The notes under the pieces were generated by a model, which had not been told where the DNA came from, did not search any database, and was given only the letters and a program-made list of their open reading frames with translations. A program made the translations under genes and the position numbers. Below are positions 1 through 11,521 of a DNA stretch of 64,000 nt, piece by piece; positions within the stretch are counted from its first letter, which is position 1; the number at the start of each line of letters is the position of its first letter. The stretch comes from Cerioporus squamosus (Eukaryota; Basidiomycota; Agaricomycetes; Polyporales; Polyporaceae), in NCBI GenBank assembly GCA_022592435.1, contig JABYQS010000003.1, positions 186,001 to 250,000 on the forward strand. Reading direction: 5' to 3'.

Positions 1-3000
1 TCCATCCGTGCCTCTCATCGTCTCATCGTCCAATAGCCCCGCCATCGATCGCCTCGCTTTTCTCATCCTCCGAGCCCTCTAGCCCGCCGCTGGCTCTGTA
101 GCCACCGCTAGACTCCTTGTAGTAGTTCCGCCCAGCTGCGACGGTCTTCCTCGCGACCACGACGCCGCTGTACAGATAAGCCCCCATTCAGAGGCCTTCT
201 AGCTAGCCATCCAGCGCGCAACCCACCCTCAGTCACCCACAAAGCCACGCACAAAGCCACGACGTTCTCTGTCGACTCTGACGATCCTCTTGCCCAATCT
301 CCCGAGGAATCTCGACGATTTGCCTCCCTCGCAACGTTAGTGCAAGGGTCGACCGTCGGCGATCGCCAGCCGCAGCCACAACTTCATAATCATGAAATTG
401 AGGGGCCCCGCATCAACTCCCATCACTGCCCGTGGACTGCCGAGCCATCCAGAGAGCTCGAGAGTCGACGGTGACGACGAACATTGCAACTTGCCTCAGC
501 GAGTCGAGCTTGGCAGCGGTGCGTTAGTAATGACACATCCCCGACCGCGACTACGTATATGAGCGCCCCCTTCTTCGGCCATGGGCTATCCTTGCAACGA
601 CGTCGCTGTTCGCAACGATCGCAGCCCATCTGTTTCTCACTGTCTCAGAGTAAGATGACTTCCATCTTCCTCACCTGCCTCGCGGAGTGCAACTTTGAGC
701 TTGATCGGATGTCCCAGGCCCCTCGTCCAGGGATTCCAGCTGCCTCGCATCACTGCGCCGTCCGCGAGCGTGCCACGGGAGGCCACGGGGGGATTGATCG
801 CTGCTGATAACGTCGCGTGCGTGCCCGGGCAGCGGAACACATGCACGGGATTTCGGGGATTCTGCACCAGGCTGGAGCTCGACATTCGGATGTCCCTCGG
901 TGTGGGAGGCATGCGAAGAGCATGGGCGCGAAGGCCCGCTGTAATGCCACCACATATCGCCGTCGACTCTGCCGATCTCGATCCTGCCTCGCGTTCTGTC
1001 TTCGCAGAACCCGCAATCATCTACAGCCTGCGCTTCGCTCTCGCTGGCCGTTCGTCATTGGCCTCGCCCTCCGTTCTCAGCGGATGCAGTCCGCCCGCTC
1101 GGGCCGTGTATAACGTACGCGTGTCCCCTCGACATGGCTAGCACCACCTCCACGCCTGCTGGGGATAGCGCGAGGAGGTCCGAACGGTAAAGCTTCTTGA
1201 GTTTCGAGTTTCGAGTCCCTAGTAGGTATGTACCGGCAGCTCGAACGCCTCCAACCTTCTACCTGTGATTTGTATTTAGTGCAGCGCAGCGCTCGAGAAG
1301 ACGACTATCGAAGCCACCCGATGCGTCATGTCCAGTTCGCGGAGGCCCAGGCTCTTCCCGTAGTCCGAATTCCTCACCCCCGTACCTGAAGACGGCGGTG
1401 GCGTACGGCGAGTGCGAGCTGGCCAGCGAATGATGGCCGCACGCGAGGCCACCCGCTGCAGTTCTGGGCTCGACGATCCGGCGCGGGGAAGCGGGGGTGC
1501 ATCTTGACTGTCGGTTCGTAACCATCCGCAGTCGGAGTTCGCAAGTTCGTGTTGAACGCCTCGGAGCGCACGCTGTACTCTAGGCGCATGGCCGGGAGCA
1601 TTGAGCAGAGAAGCGGAGGCATTCCGATGGGTATGTACTGCAATTAATTTCGAACGGTCGTGTCCGTGGCCGAAAACTTGGAGTGGAGCAATAGAAGTTC
1701 TGTTGGTCGCCTTATCCGTGGACGAGTGCAAATGGAAGCTGGAACCAGGAGAGGGTATCTCCAGCCGAGCCGCCCAGCAGAGTAGTACGAGCATCAGATT
1801 TGATATGCTCGGGCTGTGGGCCCAGGAATCCAAGCTGCAAGAACATGCTGAGATGGACGCCTGAGAGGCGTTCACAGCAACCATGACAGGACGCGAGGAC
1901 AGCGTGAATGGTCGTGACCACTCGAGTCAGGACTCGGAGCAAGTCGTCCCAGCCCTGCAATTGAACCACAGTAAAGCAAGGAAACAGAGATACTCGGGTC
2001 GAGTACACCCAACACCTCGTGTATGCGCCACTCCGGTTACCGCGGCCGCGGCTCATCGAGACTGGCTCTTGAGAGCGTCCAGGAGGGGCGTCCGAGTACG
2101 GATAAGTCTGCCCCGGTGCGCAGGATATGTGCGCCCCATCTTTAAACCCTAAGTCTGACGGACATCACCGCTGCGGCTTTGTGGAGAGAGGATTGAGCAC
2201 AAGGAATTGAAGAAAGGCAGCACGCACCTGCTGCTAGCGCAGCCTCCAGATGGTACGGCGGCAGTGTTGCGTGGGTGTGGCCAGCAGATGGTGAGAGCGG
2301 TTCGCTTCCGGGTTCGCCGTCGGGTGTTGCTGTGGCACTAGTATGGCGTCCCGGATACCCAGCATATACGAGAACACCGGAGCGCTAGCCTGGCGGTGAG
2401 ATGACGACTCCACAGACGACTTGATGCAGTCGCAATTCGCATCCACTTGGGCGTGGACACGGACGTTCAGTAAAGTTCATCTCCGTCAGGAGCTCAGGAC
2501 ACGCATCGCCTTCTGGGTCCTCGGCAACAGCGCACGTCTGTCATAGATAAGATGCAACACGGCACGTTGCATCTGTTGTAAGCCGGACAGCAGCGATGGT
2601 GTCGTATATGGCGGCGGAAGCGACGGGGTGTGCTGTAAGCCTGAGTAACGGCAGCGAATTTTGGAACGCCACCGATGGTGTGCAGTGCGAGAAGTCTTGC
2701 AACGTTGTCTCTTGCCGAACGCGTAAGGACAGGGAAGTTGCGAGGGCGTGCCTGCACGTATGGAAATTCAATACTTGGAGTGGCACTTGCGATAAGAAGT
2801 GCGGAGGATAAGTGGCTGGACTGCGCTGTGGACGCACCGCGGTTCTGTGTAGGATGGCAATATACACCCCTCTGACTGCGCCATCCGGTCCTTGTAAGTG
2901 TGCAGCTGCGCCAGTACGGCATCTTCGTGTCGAGTATCATGGTTAAGCTCTCGCAAGCCATTCTAGCTCACGGGACCCGGTGTATGCGTCGTCAAGGTGG

Positions 3001-4208
3001 TTGTCTCCTTATCTCAGCCGCCATGAGAAGGTCCACTGTTCGCTTCAGCAGCTACAACGTGCGCAAGCGCAAGTGAGGGGACATGACTCTGTCACAACGC
3101 AATCCGTCAGCGGCTGGAGAGCTGCGGGAGACCGCAACTTACGGCAAGCAATGTGCTCCTCTAGGCAGCGGATGAGAGAGGGCGCCGTGGGGCGCCCCGA
3201 TGTGTGATCCGTGCAGCCACTGCGTGGCACTGGAAAGATGCGGTCGGTATTCACTTCATCATAGTTAACATCCTGGGCGTTGATACTTGAAAGAATAACG
3301 CTCACTCACCCGGGATGGCGGTCTGTATTATCCTGTTGTGTTCAAGTATAACATCATGATATGGACGCGAGCGCGGACTGACACTCACCTCCATGAGAGA
3401 ACAGTCCTATAATAGACCAAGTCTCGGCCGGTCGCTATTGCATCAAGTAGAAGCACGATGAGCTTGGAAGGGACGCCGAACCATGACTTACCTGGCAGTT
3501 GAGCGACACGTAAACGGCGGGCAAAGTCTCCTCAGCGCTGGGACCGGTCACCGCGTGTGGAAGCCAAATCCCCGTCTACTCATATATGTACGATCGTCGG
3601 CACAGAGACGAATGGGTATAACGAGCGTGTAGTCGTGAGCGCGGCAAACATGGAAAACTCTAGCCTGTATGGCTTACCTCCTCGGAGCGTGCAAGCTTTA
3701 TCTCCCAAATTTCCATGCATAATGACGAAATGACGAAGAGCGACTCCAGCACTCGTATCTTCAAGGTGCGGTGTGTTCTAGCGTGGACACATAAGTAGTC
3801 GCCGCGTCCTTCCTCACTACTGACAGGTAGTCTACAGGTACCTGAGAGGTCGCAGATGAGTACTCTGCTGCTCAGTCGTATGTACACCAGTGGTATATAT
3901 GCGTACCTGCTGGTCCGGAGTCCCTTAGGGCAACGAAGGGACTCTTGCATAGTCATGGTGAGCGAACAAGCCGGGGTAGCGCTCGGACGCGACCACGTGT
4001 GCAGTCGCCATAACGCGAGCGCGTAACACGTGATGTTCATTTTGGGGGACGGGCGTGGCAAAGCGAACCACTTCAAGACAGCAAGTTCAACTCGCGGTCA
4101 GCCACTCGCGCCTCTTCCTTCACAACCACCTCCTACCCGTCCCTCAAGCCCATCTCTGCGCCCCCTGTCTCTCTGCAGACCTCTCCACACCACATAACAG
4201 CTACAGCC
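1..4208. other. Left-end region with no supported gene
   Basis: I find no conserved protein here on either strand. Open frames are short, overlap on both strands and give Arg/Ser/His-rich translations without domains or credible splice-linked continuations. The longest (minus strand, ending near 1276, about 200 codons) has no recognisable motif. There are no LTRs, terminal inverted repeats or transposase motifs that I can see. It could be intergenic sequence, a decayed element or a lineage-specific non-coding locus. The last 130 bases before 4209 are pyrimidine-rich and fit the promoter and 5' UTR of the Spo12 gene. Confidence 0.5.
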
Positions 4209-4741
4209 ATGTCTTCCACGACCACGCCCAACGACTCTCCTGTCGGCACGCCCATCCAGCCCATGCACAACCCCTCGCAAGCAGCGCATGTTGTCGTGCC
4301 TCAAGCGCCGCTCGGCAATGCCACCAACGGACAGTTCAACCAGGCACCGGGCATGGGTGCAAAGGCACTCCTCGCGAAGAAGTTCGCGAAGACACAGTGA
4401 GTCCTACGTTGTGACTGTCGTACACCGAACCGTAGTTCATGTTCGCATATCAGCAACCCTACCTATGTCTCGCCTACGGACAACATGATGACACCGTGCA
4501 GCCAGAAGCTGAACGCGACCAAGAAGAAGCACTTCACAAAGTATGTGGTGACCATTACTCCGACCATTGGACGGACGCTGACCGAACTGGTCGCAGGGGT
4601 GCGGCTAAGCCCATGCCCTCGCTCTTCAGCCAACAGCAGCAGGTGGTGGACGCGGATTCGGACTCTGAAGAGAGCGCTCCTCAGGCGGCCGCAGAGCCGT
4701 CAACAGAGAGCAAGATGGACGACGAGGAGAACCCGTTCTAG
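4209..4741 (+). CDS. SPO12: Spo12-family mitotic-exit regulator
   Basis: Small, probably nuclear regulator of about 139 residues. Three exons are inferred: 4209-4396, 4454-4540 and 4597-4741. Both introns are 56-57 nt with GT/AG ends, and the joined frame is continuous. The join creates the Spo12 core: SPTDNMMTPCSQKL, then KKKHF, then AKPMPSLF, which is the family's conserved SPT/SPC-type phosphorylation patch followed by a Lys-rich stretch. The tail is acidic and Ser-rich and ends DDEENPF. In budding yeast Spo12 acts in the FEAR network that releases Cdc14 at anaphase; the same role here is inferred from family only. It is convergent with the chitin synthase gene. No single open frame shows the domain, so a frame-by-frame scan would miss the gene. 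Confidence 0.85.
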
Positions 4742-5375
4742 ACCACGGACAGTAGTCCGTCACCACGGTATATTGGGGTAGCGTTTAAGTTCTCGCCGTC
4801 GATCTCTATTCTGTACGACTATATCATGTCCCACCATCGTCCTGTCCATTGCAGTCGCATCGCCTACTTCGTCTCTCGTCGCTCGTTCTGTTTTGTTTTG
4901 CTGTCACGACATCCACGACTCCGTAGTTGCCAAGTGCATCTGTATTTCTCCTGTCCTTCAGACCTACCCGAGGCGTGGTTCCTCGTGTCGAATCGAGCAC
5001 AGTTGTATCACCTCCGAGTTATCAAGGCCAGCAAACGCCACCCGGTATATGTAAATCGGCAAGTCAGGCAACGCGATGAGGAAGAGAAGGGCGTACTGGA
5101 CGCAACGCCGATGTTCTATTACCAGGTAACATCCAGCCGTCCTGTACGTGCGAACGTCCACAGGATAAGTACAATAGGATAAAACGAGAGAGCACATGAA
5201 TCCGACATTATCGTAAGACGTGGTATGAGAGAATGACTCCGTAGCGGATCTAGCACAAGAAAGTGTCCGTGACGATCCGTGTGTAGGAGATATATGCTTT
5301 GAGATGATGATGACCCGGAACAGACAGTATGCCCTCCGCCGCCCAGCAGCGACGCGACAACGACACAATGGCAAC
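4742..5375. other. Convergent intergenic region, Spo12 / chitin synthase
   Basis: Holds the 3' ends of two converging genes. Minus-strand open frame continues beyond the chitin synthase stop only if the last intron is ignored. Nothing else is supported. Confidence 0.6.
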
Positions 5376-8300
5376 TCAGTTCCTCCGGCAGCAGCGGAAG
5401 AGGTTCCGCCTGAACCAGTAGAAGAGGCACTACGACGAAGCCGCCAAGTCAGCTGTTGTTCTTCCTCGAGGTTTAGTGAACTCACCCCGATGAACTTGAC
5501 GAGCGCAAGACCAAACGTGGAGTAGAGGATGACGGCGAAGTAGATGTTCTGCCTCTTCTCCAGCGTGTCCTCGTCGGCCTGCTCGTTTCCGGTGCCCAAT
5601 CCGTTGAGGCTCTGGATCGCAACGGCAAGTCCGGCATTGCTGAGCATCCAGAATGCAACAAGACGCGTGCGGAACGTCTTGTTCTCGTCGTCCATAGTGG
5701 GCTTCTCGACCACCTCCTTTGTCTCGAGCTTCGTGAGCGCCCGAGTCACGGTATCCTTGAATGCCGCATCAAGATCCTCCTTGTTCCGCGTAGTATCCTC
5801 GACGACAGCGGTGTCGGCATCCTTCGCCTTCTTTGATGAAACCGACGGCAGTGCTTCCGCTTTGTCCGAACCCTTGGTACCCCAGGACACGTCGTGGAGG
5901 TTGCAGAAGGCGTAGACGTTGAGAACGTTCGTGAACGAAGGAGCCAAGCAAAGGTACTGGAACATGCTAGACGCAAGGTGCCAAGGGTCGCGCTGCATAA
6001 TATATTAGATGCGTGTGCCCTAGACGTATGCGACATATGGAAACATACGTAGAGGAGGCAGGCAATCAACCAGATACCGAAGGTCGACATCATAGCAGCA
6101 ATCAAGGCTCCGATTGGTGGCGTGAAAATCTTCGCGATAATCTGGCTTGTCGAAGCACCCTTCAGCTGGTTAGGGATGTCCTGCATACCCGGTTTATGAT
6201 GAGCGTTTCTCTAGCATGAATGTATCGAACGCCGAACCTTGAACGCGACGACTGTCAACCAGAACGAGCAGACCAACAAGTACACAGCGAGGATGCCGTA
6301 TACCCTGGAGGAAAGGGGACGATAAGAAACGAGAAACATTTGAGCGTATGCTGTCGAGCTCACCAGAGCGTGATGTTGTACGTTGCACGCTCACCCTTGG
6401 GTCGATTACCCAGGGCCAGCACAAATTGCAGCGCCAAGAACGCCAGATAAATCCATTTGAGGACGAGGTTAACCCAGTGCGTCTAGAAAGGCGTCAATCA
6501 CATCGTTCACCCAGGACGCATGCTTAGGCCAGACTTACCGCAGTAACACTACCGAAGATGACGATACCTTGGTTGGGAAGGAGGTCGATGATGATGCTGA
6601 ATGTAAGCCAGATGTTTGCCAGAGCGAACCAAGAGAAGACCAGTGAGAAGATGTTGTACTGTAGTACTTCCTCAGCATCGACAGAATGCGCTCATAGGAG
6701 TACACGTACCAATGCTTGGATATGGAAGAAGAACATGCGGATGATGCCGTGGCCGGACCGGTACAGCTTGAAGAAATTGACGATGGCGTACTGCGCAGAC
6801 ATCATGAAACGAGGACCTCACATCACAAGTGTCACAAATGGACGTACCACTGACGCAGCAAACGAACCGTTCAGCCAACGCCGACGTTGACCAATCAATT
6901 CAGCGGCGGACTCGGGGACGTCCGTCTCGGCTTTACTAGGCTTGACATACGTCAAAGTCCACTTGTCGTTCGCCTTCGCGACCAGCTCGAAACAGAGGAT
7001 ACGGTCCTCGGCCAAGAACATGTTCTTCGTGAAGATGTTCATGCCGTAGATACCCTTAGGGCCTAGGCGATCCGCGAGCGAGTGGTCACCGTGGAAGTAC
7101 TGGTCGAGCGGCCGGCCGAGAATAGCGCGGAACCGGTAGGCTGAGAATGCACCGGGCAGCACGGACACGTAGCCAAAACTGCTCTCAAGTGGTTTGTCTG
7201 TGGCACGGAGATAGGAGATAGCATGAGAGCGGTTTGGATCAGTCAGAGTGACAGGTGCCTACCCAGAATGTTCGACATCTTGTACTCGAAGTTTTGCGCG
7301 GCCACCAGTGGGTTGAGCAACTTGCGGCCACCTTCAATCATGGCGTGGATCTCACCGCAGCAACCACCGAGGTGCGGGTCATTGTAGAAGGCCTCCCACA
7401 AGTAGTAGATCGACTTGCGTGCGGGCTTCGTGCCTGCATCAATGAGAACACAAATTTCCGGCTTCGACACAGTCAGGGCAAGGCGCTCGATCAAGAGCTT
7501 GACTGCGCACCTCGAGCATACGGCCAATGGCGTTGAACAGCCAGCGGTGAGAATTGATCTTCTTCTGGTTCTGAGCCTTGATGACTAGAATGATCTGAAC
7601 GGGCACGAGGTTGTTGGGGTCCTCGCCCTGCGGAACGACCAGCTGAGGCGTGGCATCCACTGACAGTTGGGTCGTGTACTGAGAGGCATGTCAGCGCGCA
7701 TGTCAAACGAGCCGGGATGGTTTCCATACCTCGAAGATGTGCGCGACAGTGTCTTTGCCATCGACCTGCTTCTTCATGACACCATCCTGGTAGACACCGA
7801 CGGTTGCAAGGATGTCCAGGACGGTCTTGTCCATGGGTTCAAGACCGTCGATGATGAGCGCCACGGTGATCTTCTGCCATCCCGGCGTACCCTCTTCCGC
7901 TGTCCGACGCCAGTACTTGGACTGCTTCGTTTTACAGATATCACGGATGTTCAGCATGACACCATGGAGGGTACGCGCGTAAAGGGTCTTGTCTTCGTTA
8001 TAGGAGGTGACGGCGATCAACAGCTCCGTTGAGCGGTTATACATCTTCGTACGCAGGCTGTAACCATTGGCCTCCGAGAAGTCATCGGGGTCACACGTAG
8101 CAGCGGTGTACCGCATGTGCCTGCGCGACTCTTGAGTGTGAGCGCTAGCGGGCTATAAACGGACAGACTCACGAGAATTCGGTGGTCTTGCTGCTCTGCC
8201 ATTTCGGCTCAATTGCGCTGAAGATGGGCGTCGGGACTGCGTATTCGGTGATGAAGTTGCCCTTTGTGAGCTTGACCTTGCGGGTGACACCACGTTTGAT

Positions 8301-8703
8301 GGTCTGCCGGCGCCTCCACTGAGAGTCCGCACCCATCGAGGAGGTGGACGCGACAGAAATCGGCCGCGCACCACCATACGGGTCCCCGTAAGAGTTCGGA
8401 TCGAACGGGCTACGCGTAGCGTACTCAGCCGAAAGTTTGAGGCCTGCCCACACGAAATCAAGACTTACGGGTACGACGTGCCATGCTCCCTCGTCAGCGG
8501 CCGCTTCTCCTCCTCATCGTCGTAGTCTCCAAGATTTCCGAACTCGTTGGGAAAGAAGTTACACTCTGGTTCGGGGTGGGGAAGCTGGGCTCCGCGAAGT
8601 TGATTGCCCGTTGGCGGTCAGTAAAGGGATCGGTCAGGGTGAGGTCCGTCGCGGAGGACTGGGAAGACAAGGAGGGGAGGGGCGGGCGGTGGTCTTGGGC
8701 CAT
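5376..8703 (-). CDS. Chitin synthase, division I (class I/II type)
   Basis: Membrane glycosyltransferase (GT2) that makes cell-wall chitin from UDP-GlcNAc; about 890 residues from a dozen or more exons. The N-terminus (from ATG at 8703) is a disordered, Pro/Ser-rich cytosolic tail. It is followed by the chitin synthase N-domain ([21 protein letters not shown]) and the catalytic core. Visible motifs are [36 protein letters not shown], the catalytic [11 protein letters not shown] and the processivity signature [11 protein letters not shown]. Several C-terminal membrane helices follow. A charged cytosolic loop (about 5690-5880) separates the last helix pair. The final exon (5376-5429) encodes [17 protein letters not shown] and a stop, the usual Arg/Cys-rich tail; splicing a 57-nt intron ending near 5430 is needed to reach it. 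The exact class among I-III is uncertain. Confidence 0.93.
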
Positions 8704-9614
8704 GGCAGGCGGCGTAGGACGTGGTCGTGGCTGAGGAGGTCGTCGGAGGGCCTGCCTGGTGGGTCGTGGAAGTTGCGGAGAATGCCTGTCCAAGTGCTTT
8801 TGTATCAACGCCTGCTGAGCGCCCTCATCGCCCCGCCCTTCGTCTCCCAATGAGACTCCTGCCACCTCTGGGCCGAGCGAGAGGCGATGCTGCGCTCTAA
8901 TTATGGTAGTCCATCCTCCTCGGGCATGCCAACCTTTGAACTGTCCCCTCTCCAAACCATCCTCTGTCGCTCAGATCTGACCATGTCTCGCCCATATTCA
9001 GCCACTGCCACGCTGTCCAACGATACTCATTCCGAAAGCCTAAGACCTCCGGTGCTGATTGAGGGGATGGTGGGCTGCGGAGAAGCCTCCGCCTCGCCAG
9101 CGACACCTACTTAGCAACCCTGAGCGCCTAGGGGTGGCCGGGGTAAGACCTCCGTGCTGTGCTATGTTTCGTGCCGTACTTCAGCGCATTTCGCAATCCC
9201 TCCGAGTGAATCAACGAACTGATGCGCGCAAGTCCTCTGCACCTCGTGTTCTGTCGCTTTGTACCGCCGAGCGAGCATTCGGAGGTTAACGCAGCCCTCC
9301 GAGCCTGCACGGTGCGCTCGTCGCCCACCCCCGCAGCTCGCCAAGCAGCCTCAATAAATCCTCCAGTTGTACGCCACAGTGTCAGTGATCGATCTGATTG
9401 GCAGATCTACAGTATGTAAGGTGATCTAAAGCAGCCACTATAATTGTCTAAGCGAGGCTAAGCGCCGTAGCTGGCCGCCCGATGCTGGGCGCGTTGGGTG
9501 CGGACTTGAGTCGCATTTACACGCCTCCTCCAGCGTTGTCTTGTTGCTGATACCGGGCGCACTCGCAGGATCGAGGGACGCATCACGGGCCCACCTGCTG
9601 ACGAGCTTGACACA
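8704..9614. other. Divergent intergenic region upstream of chitin synthase
   Basis: About 0.9 kb between the divergently transcribed chitin synthase and GST-like genes, so it should hold both promoters. No conserved coding frame and no clear TATA box seen. Confidence 0.5.
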
Positions 9615-10998
9615 ATGGCAGCTGCAACGCAAGTCCCGGTCATCTTGTATCAGTACGTCAGCCTCAACTACGACCGGACATTTACACTAAGTTGGGGTCG
9701 TCCGCTCACGTATACACCAGTTATGATGCCTCTCCAATCGCTCGGAAGGTCAAGAATATGCTGACGATTAAGAGGATACCTCACTCTAGAGTTGAGGTCG
9801 GTACTTGTTGGCTGGTAGCGTCGCATGTTGACATTCATATCCCGTCGCTGCTCACCAGGTGCCCATGACACTGCCTCGCCCTGACCTCGCAGATCGATTG
9901 GGCGTGAAGTATCGTCTCATTCCAGTCCTGGCCATAGGAAGGGACGTCTATTGCGATAGCAGCCTCATTGCGTCCGTGCTGGAACGTCGTTTCCCGCCTT
10001 CCGAAGGCTACGGCACGCTCTTCCCCACCCGAAAGGGAGGAGGCAGGGCCGACACCGGGATGATCAAGGCGTTTGCTATGAGTTACGCAGATAGAACGCT
10101 CGGTCAGCTGGGATCGCAGACCCTGCCATACCACAAGTTCACCCCTGAATTCTTGGATGATCGGAGTGCGGTGCGTCTCTTCGTCTCATCTGCTGTTCGG
10201 AAGTACTCACGGTCGATCGTAGTGGTTTGGGAAGAAGGTCGATCCCGAAGCCATAGCATCCAACCTGCCCGTTGTCAAGAGCTGGCTATCCTCCCATCTG
10301 GTATCGTGCACACTTCCCGGAGTATTCGCAGAGTCATTGCTTATCGTCCGTTCGCACACAGGCTCTCTCTGAGGAACAACTCGCGGACGGCAGGACATGG
10401 CTCATGGATACTGAGACACCCAGCCTGGCCGACGTCTCCGTTCACTACGTCTGGGAGTGGATGCAGCAGTTTCGGCCATTGAGGTATATGAAAGACCTGT
10501 TCGATCCAGCGAGCATACCTGCCACGGCCGCGGTACGTCGGTCCCGAGCGTCGCTGGCGGATGATTTGATTGACGTGTTTCGCTGCGCCGCAAGTGGATT
10601 GCTCGCATGTCCGAGTATATAGCCGCATCGAACGCAGCACAGAAGCTAGTGCTAGGGTCTATTTCTGGCGAGCACGCTGCGGAGACCATTACCGCATCTA
10701 TTACAGAAGACCCGCAGGTCGTGGGATTTGACGAAGTTGAGGTGTCCAGACTCGGTTTGAAGCCACAACAAACCGTCTCTGTGACACCATCCGACAACGG
10801 TTTGTTCTGTGTTCTGGTCTCGTGCCAAATACTACTGATAGCACATTTGTCGCAGGTAAAGTCCCAACCGTCGGGATCCTCGTCGCTCTGAACAAGCAAG
10901 AGGTTACGATTCAGACAGAGGGTTCTGCGGGAGTCGTCTTCTGCCATTTCCCCCGCCTTTACTACGTTGTCAAACCCGAGGTTGGTTCGAAACTCTGA
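9615..10998 (+). CDS. Glutathione S-transferase-fold protein with extended C-terminus
   Basis: About 370 residues in several exons. Exon 1 starts ATGGCAGCTGCAACGC and breaks after the first beta strand (PVILYHYDASPIARKVKNML), where the thioredoxin-like GST N-domain normally has its catalytic turn: here YDASPIARK. The cis-Pro strand (LIPVLAIGRDVY) and the DSSLIASVLERRFP segment complete the N-domain. An all-helical C-domain follows (SEEQLADGRTWLMDTETPSLADVS), then a less familiar tail of about 90 residues (from about 10690) ending YYVVKPEVGSKL. A family-typical catalytic Ser is possible in the DASP turn. Domain layout resembles fungal GST-like proteins with an extra C-terminal module. Enzymatic activity and substrate are not evident from sequence. 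Stop TGA at 10996-10998. Confidence 0.75.
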
Positions 10999-11521
10999 AT
11001 TGTGAAAGCCGCTCGACGAAGACGGAGACCCGGCTGGCCTCGAGTTGTTACAAGCAGGTTACTACTGACATTCGATTATGGAGCCCCAGGCCTGAGGCTT
11101 CAGTACCTATGTAGTCTCTCTGTACACGGCCTTGGTCCCTCTGTTGCTGCGGCACTTACTTATGCTTGTCAATAACTCTCCACAATTGATACCGGTCCAG
11201 CCTGGAAAGATACTCGTGTAGTTTGCCCAAACACGACTACAACGTGATATCGACTATCGACCTCAGCCCCGGCCCTCAGCGAGCTCTAAGTAAGTACTTA
11301 CGAGGATCGATCAACGCAAGGTCGCACAGTGCCACAGTAACTATCACTTAGTTGGTGAGAGCGCCCAACGGACCGGGTAAGGCACTCGTGGCCCGGGGAC
11401 GCGGCGTGCAGCGCATCCCCCTCCTGCTGTGCGTCCTCTACAGGCGGTACCTCCATCCGTTTCACCCTCATTGCATACTTCACGACTCGACCCCGGATAC
11501 CGTCTGGGCTGTACGAGAGCA
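10999..11521. other. Intergenic region upstream of the CLPTM1 gene
   Basis: No coding frame with family similarity. A GC-rich stretch near 11390-11420 and pyrimidine-rich segments near the CLPTM1 start are the only features noted. Confidence 0.5.

Noticed and set aside
1195..1225. Possible tRNA T-arm-like TTCGAGTCC
   Set aside because: No acceptor stem or anticodon arm can be paired with it.
1276..1884. Minus-strand open frame of about 200 codons
   Set aside because: No motifs, unusual composition, overlapped by several other frames; no credible promoter or splice partner.
4964..5998. Long minus-strand frame reading past the chitin synthase end
   Set aside because: The family-typical tail [17 protein letters not shown] appears only after splicing a 57-nt intron and ends at 5376; read-through sequence has no similarity.
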